This document shows positions 61,604-64,000 of a stretch of 64,000 nt of DNA, in pieces; the first letter of the stretch is position 1, and the number at the start of each line of letters is the position of its first letter. The notes below the pieces were generated by a model. It was given only the letters and a program-made list of their open reading frames with translations, did not search any database and was not told where the DNA came from. The position numbers and the translations under genes were made by a program. This DNA is from Pyxicephalus adspersus (Eukaryota; Chordata; Amphibia; Anura; Pyxicephalidae): positions 106,441,547 through 106,505,546 of the forward strand of contig NC_092859.1 in assembly GCF_032062135.1 (NCBI RefSeq), read 5' to 3'.

Positions 61604-64000
61604 GTGATTGGGTATATCTTTCAGTTCCACCACATTCACAAAACTAAGTGGAAGGTTCCTTGCAGGGAAATAATTTGCTAGGTGAACAGCCTAAACTCCT
61701 TTACTAAATAAATTTAGTGTTCGCTTGATTTTATCAAAGAAAATCGCGAAAGGAAATCTGTCCATCACTGCAAATATAACACAAAAAGACTGAGTAACAA
61801 ATAGAAATCTCAGCTACAAAATGATAACATTCATGATTACTGCAATCACAGGCAGATGGACAGCAAAGGGTGATGTTACAATGTCTGATGGTGACAGTCA
61901 TATAATGTGCAATAACAGTTACATCAGGAGAAAAATCCTGAAGGTGCTCTAGGAAAGGTCAGTTCCTGAGGTCATTTGTCGAAATCAAGCTGTCATGCGA
62001 GGTTGTTTACACTGGAACTTGATTTCAGAGAAAAAATATCTAGTAATATCCTTTTTCATGATTGTAAATTTTACTTTTTTATATTTGATTGAAGTTGATA
62101 AGGATAAACTATCGAATTAAAAAAAAAGCACAAGAACAGGGTGAACACAGCATTACCGACACCACAAATGTAGAAGTGTTTTACATAGATGAATTATAAA
62201 CTTTTATCAACATTTACTGAATGATAACCCTGGGCCAGTGGCTAGGAAAGTTCTGAAAATAACCAGTTAACTAGCATTTTCAAGGGGGGATCAGCAATAG
62301 CAGCCCACATATATCTCCCAAGCAGATTTTCCTAAAACAATAAAAAGAAAAGCAATTGCAACAATTTTCTCCTCCTTATTTCTCCGTTCTGCTGTCAGAA
62401 AATATCTAGCTAATGAAAGTTTATTCTGGGAGAATATCTGGTTACCATGACCACTTAAATCTATTATGAGGTAAGGTCAGGCAGTATGATCAAGAAATTT
62501 TCATGTAGTTTAAGAAAAGTTTTGTTACTGCATTTTCCTTTCTGTAATAGGCATATATACAGTAATGACATTGCTGTATTATTATTGTAGTTATTAGCAG
62601 ACATTCAACATATCTGTAATGTATGCTCTAATTAAGAACTGAGCATTTTAAAAAGCACACCCACTACATTTCAATCTTCAAGACATTTTCACATGGTTAA
62701 GTTGCAGTAACATATGGGAATTGGGAGCATGTTTTAGGACATGTTTCTTAACCCTATGTATAATTGCAGGTGTCCCATGAATTAGCCAGTATGAATTTTT
62801 TACTAGACTAATTAAAATTGTCATCATCACCAACCCTATTGGATACCAGTATGACTTCAGAAAATGGCAATAATTAGGTTTAACTTTACATATAAATTGC
62901 TAATAGCAAAGCAACTGAACGAAGACCTGCATCATTTGGTTCCTATACCCCCAAGAAGAATGTAAACCCATGGTTAAAAATCCCAGTTTTAGGAGTTTTT
63001 CTAAACCTTAGTCTTCAAGTTGATGCCTGTTGTATCCTTGTGTTTGATGGCAATAGAAACATGGATGAGTTTGTAAAAATTTAATGAGATAATTTTTTAG
63101 TTTTGGCCTGACATTTTGTTAAAGTTATCTTATATAGTGATTACAGTTTTCTCTATGTAGGCCACCATAAAAATATTCAGCATGTGAGCACAAGAAATAG
63201 ATAATTCCAAGAAAAGATAATGTCAACATGCAATATATATCCAATATTTCATATATCCATGGTCTGACATTTTTACCTCACAGTATTTATGATGAATCAT
63301 TTAGATTAGAATGTATTTTTTGCAGCATCACAAATAACTACAAATGAAAAGTACTCAACACACTGGTGTCGACTTCCTGCCCATCATGAACATTCAAAAG
63401 CTTAGTTGCAAACTATCCATGAGACTTAAACATCTTAATTTTAAATAAACCATATATTTAAATATATATATATAGCAGGTAGGCATTGTTCTAAAACTTT
63501 ATTTTTAATATACATTAAAGAAATATAAAAAAAAAAAAAGCAAATGGGTAAAGAGCCATTATAGGTAGTTAGGTGGGGTAAGAACCATCAACCAAGCTTC
63601 ATAGTTGAGTAGAAAACAAATGATAAGTTGTGTTAACTGATTAAGCATCAACATGTTTGAAACTATCAGGAAATATTTGAAATGTTTGCTCAGTTCTGAT
63701 AGTTAAAATAAATGTTAAAGTGCAAGGAAATTAAAGAGGATGGTTGGAAAGCAGCTTGAGATGTATGACCAGCTGTTATGAGAACTAATAGCAGAATTCT
63801 CCTACCACATTTATATTTACTTTACTTTTCTAGGGGCACTAAGCCATAACATACAGGGCTGTAGCAGCTGATTAAATATGAAAATGAACAGTTCCATCCT
63901 ACCTGCTGGTGGTTAGTGTAAACTCATTCCTAATCTTTCAAAAACAAAAAATTGTGGAGCCTGGCTAGCAAACTTCCCTAGAGGGATAAATGAAGATGAC
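61604..64000. other. Gene-free AT-rich DNA
   Basis: Only small simple repeats (AT near 63460, A-run at 63526-63539). No exon or repeat family recognised. Confidence 0.5.

Overview
This 64 kb window is AT-rich vertebrate nuclear DNA with no recognisable host exon, tRNA, rRNA or prokaryotic feature. It looks like a gene desert or one very large intron. The repeat mix points to an amphibian, most likely a frog: an L2/CR1-like LINE with a (TTA)n tail, a tRNA-headed SINE carrying an L2-like tail, near-palindromic MITEs, a TTAA-flanked element and PIF/Harbinger elements with tRYGTRCACAC-type ends. That assignment is inference from repeat types I remember; species cannot be told.

Layout. 0-11.7 kb: non-coding DNA with two SINE copies and an (AT)n tract. 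11.77-13.24 kb: a broken gene of a dispersed family whose formal name I do not know, followed by a Tc1/mariner transposase remnant. 17.4 kb: a Harbinger-type MITE. 19.11-21.82 kb: the most gene-like object here, a 2.7 kb PIF/Harbinger element with matching ends and a TTA target duplication. It holds an apparently intact five-exon Myb/SANT-like gene on the minus strand, a broken divergent MADF-domain gene on the plus strand, and only the C-terminal end of a transposase. 22.8-29.3 kb: two solo-LTR candidates (one interrupted by an L2 insertion with its own target duplication), another Harbinger MITE and three copies of a near-palindromic MITE. 30.75-31.6 kb: an 853 bp TTAA-flanked element with a perfect 27 bp hairpin and a GC-rich block ending in a consensus splice donor. 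34-46 kb: more palindromic MITEs, L2 pieces including a 0.7 kb copy with a partly readable C-terminus, an L1/Tx1-like fragment and a third Harbinger MITE. 50.8 kb: a second GC-rich insert ending in a splice-donor consensus. 52-54 kb: a decayed L2-type reverse transcriptase. 59 kb: two SINEs tail to tail. The remainder is unassigned AT-rich DNA with long (AT)n microsatellites.

Functionally the window is a record of mobile elements and their parasites. The SINE shares its tail with the L2 LINE, which fits use of the LINE machinery. The MITEs share ends and 3 bp target duplications with the 2.7 kb Harbinger element, which fits mobilisation by a related transposase. No claim here rests on a database search; every call comes from reading motifs, reading frames, splice phases, terminal repeats and target duplications.
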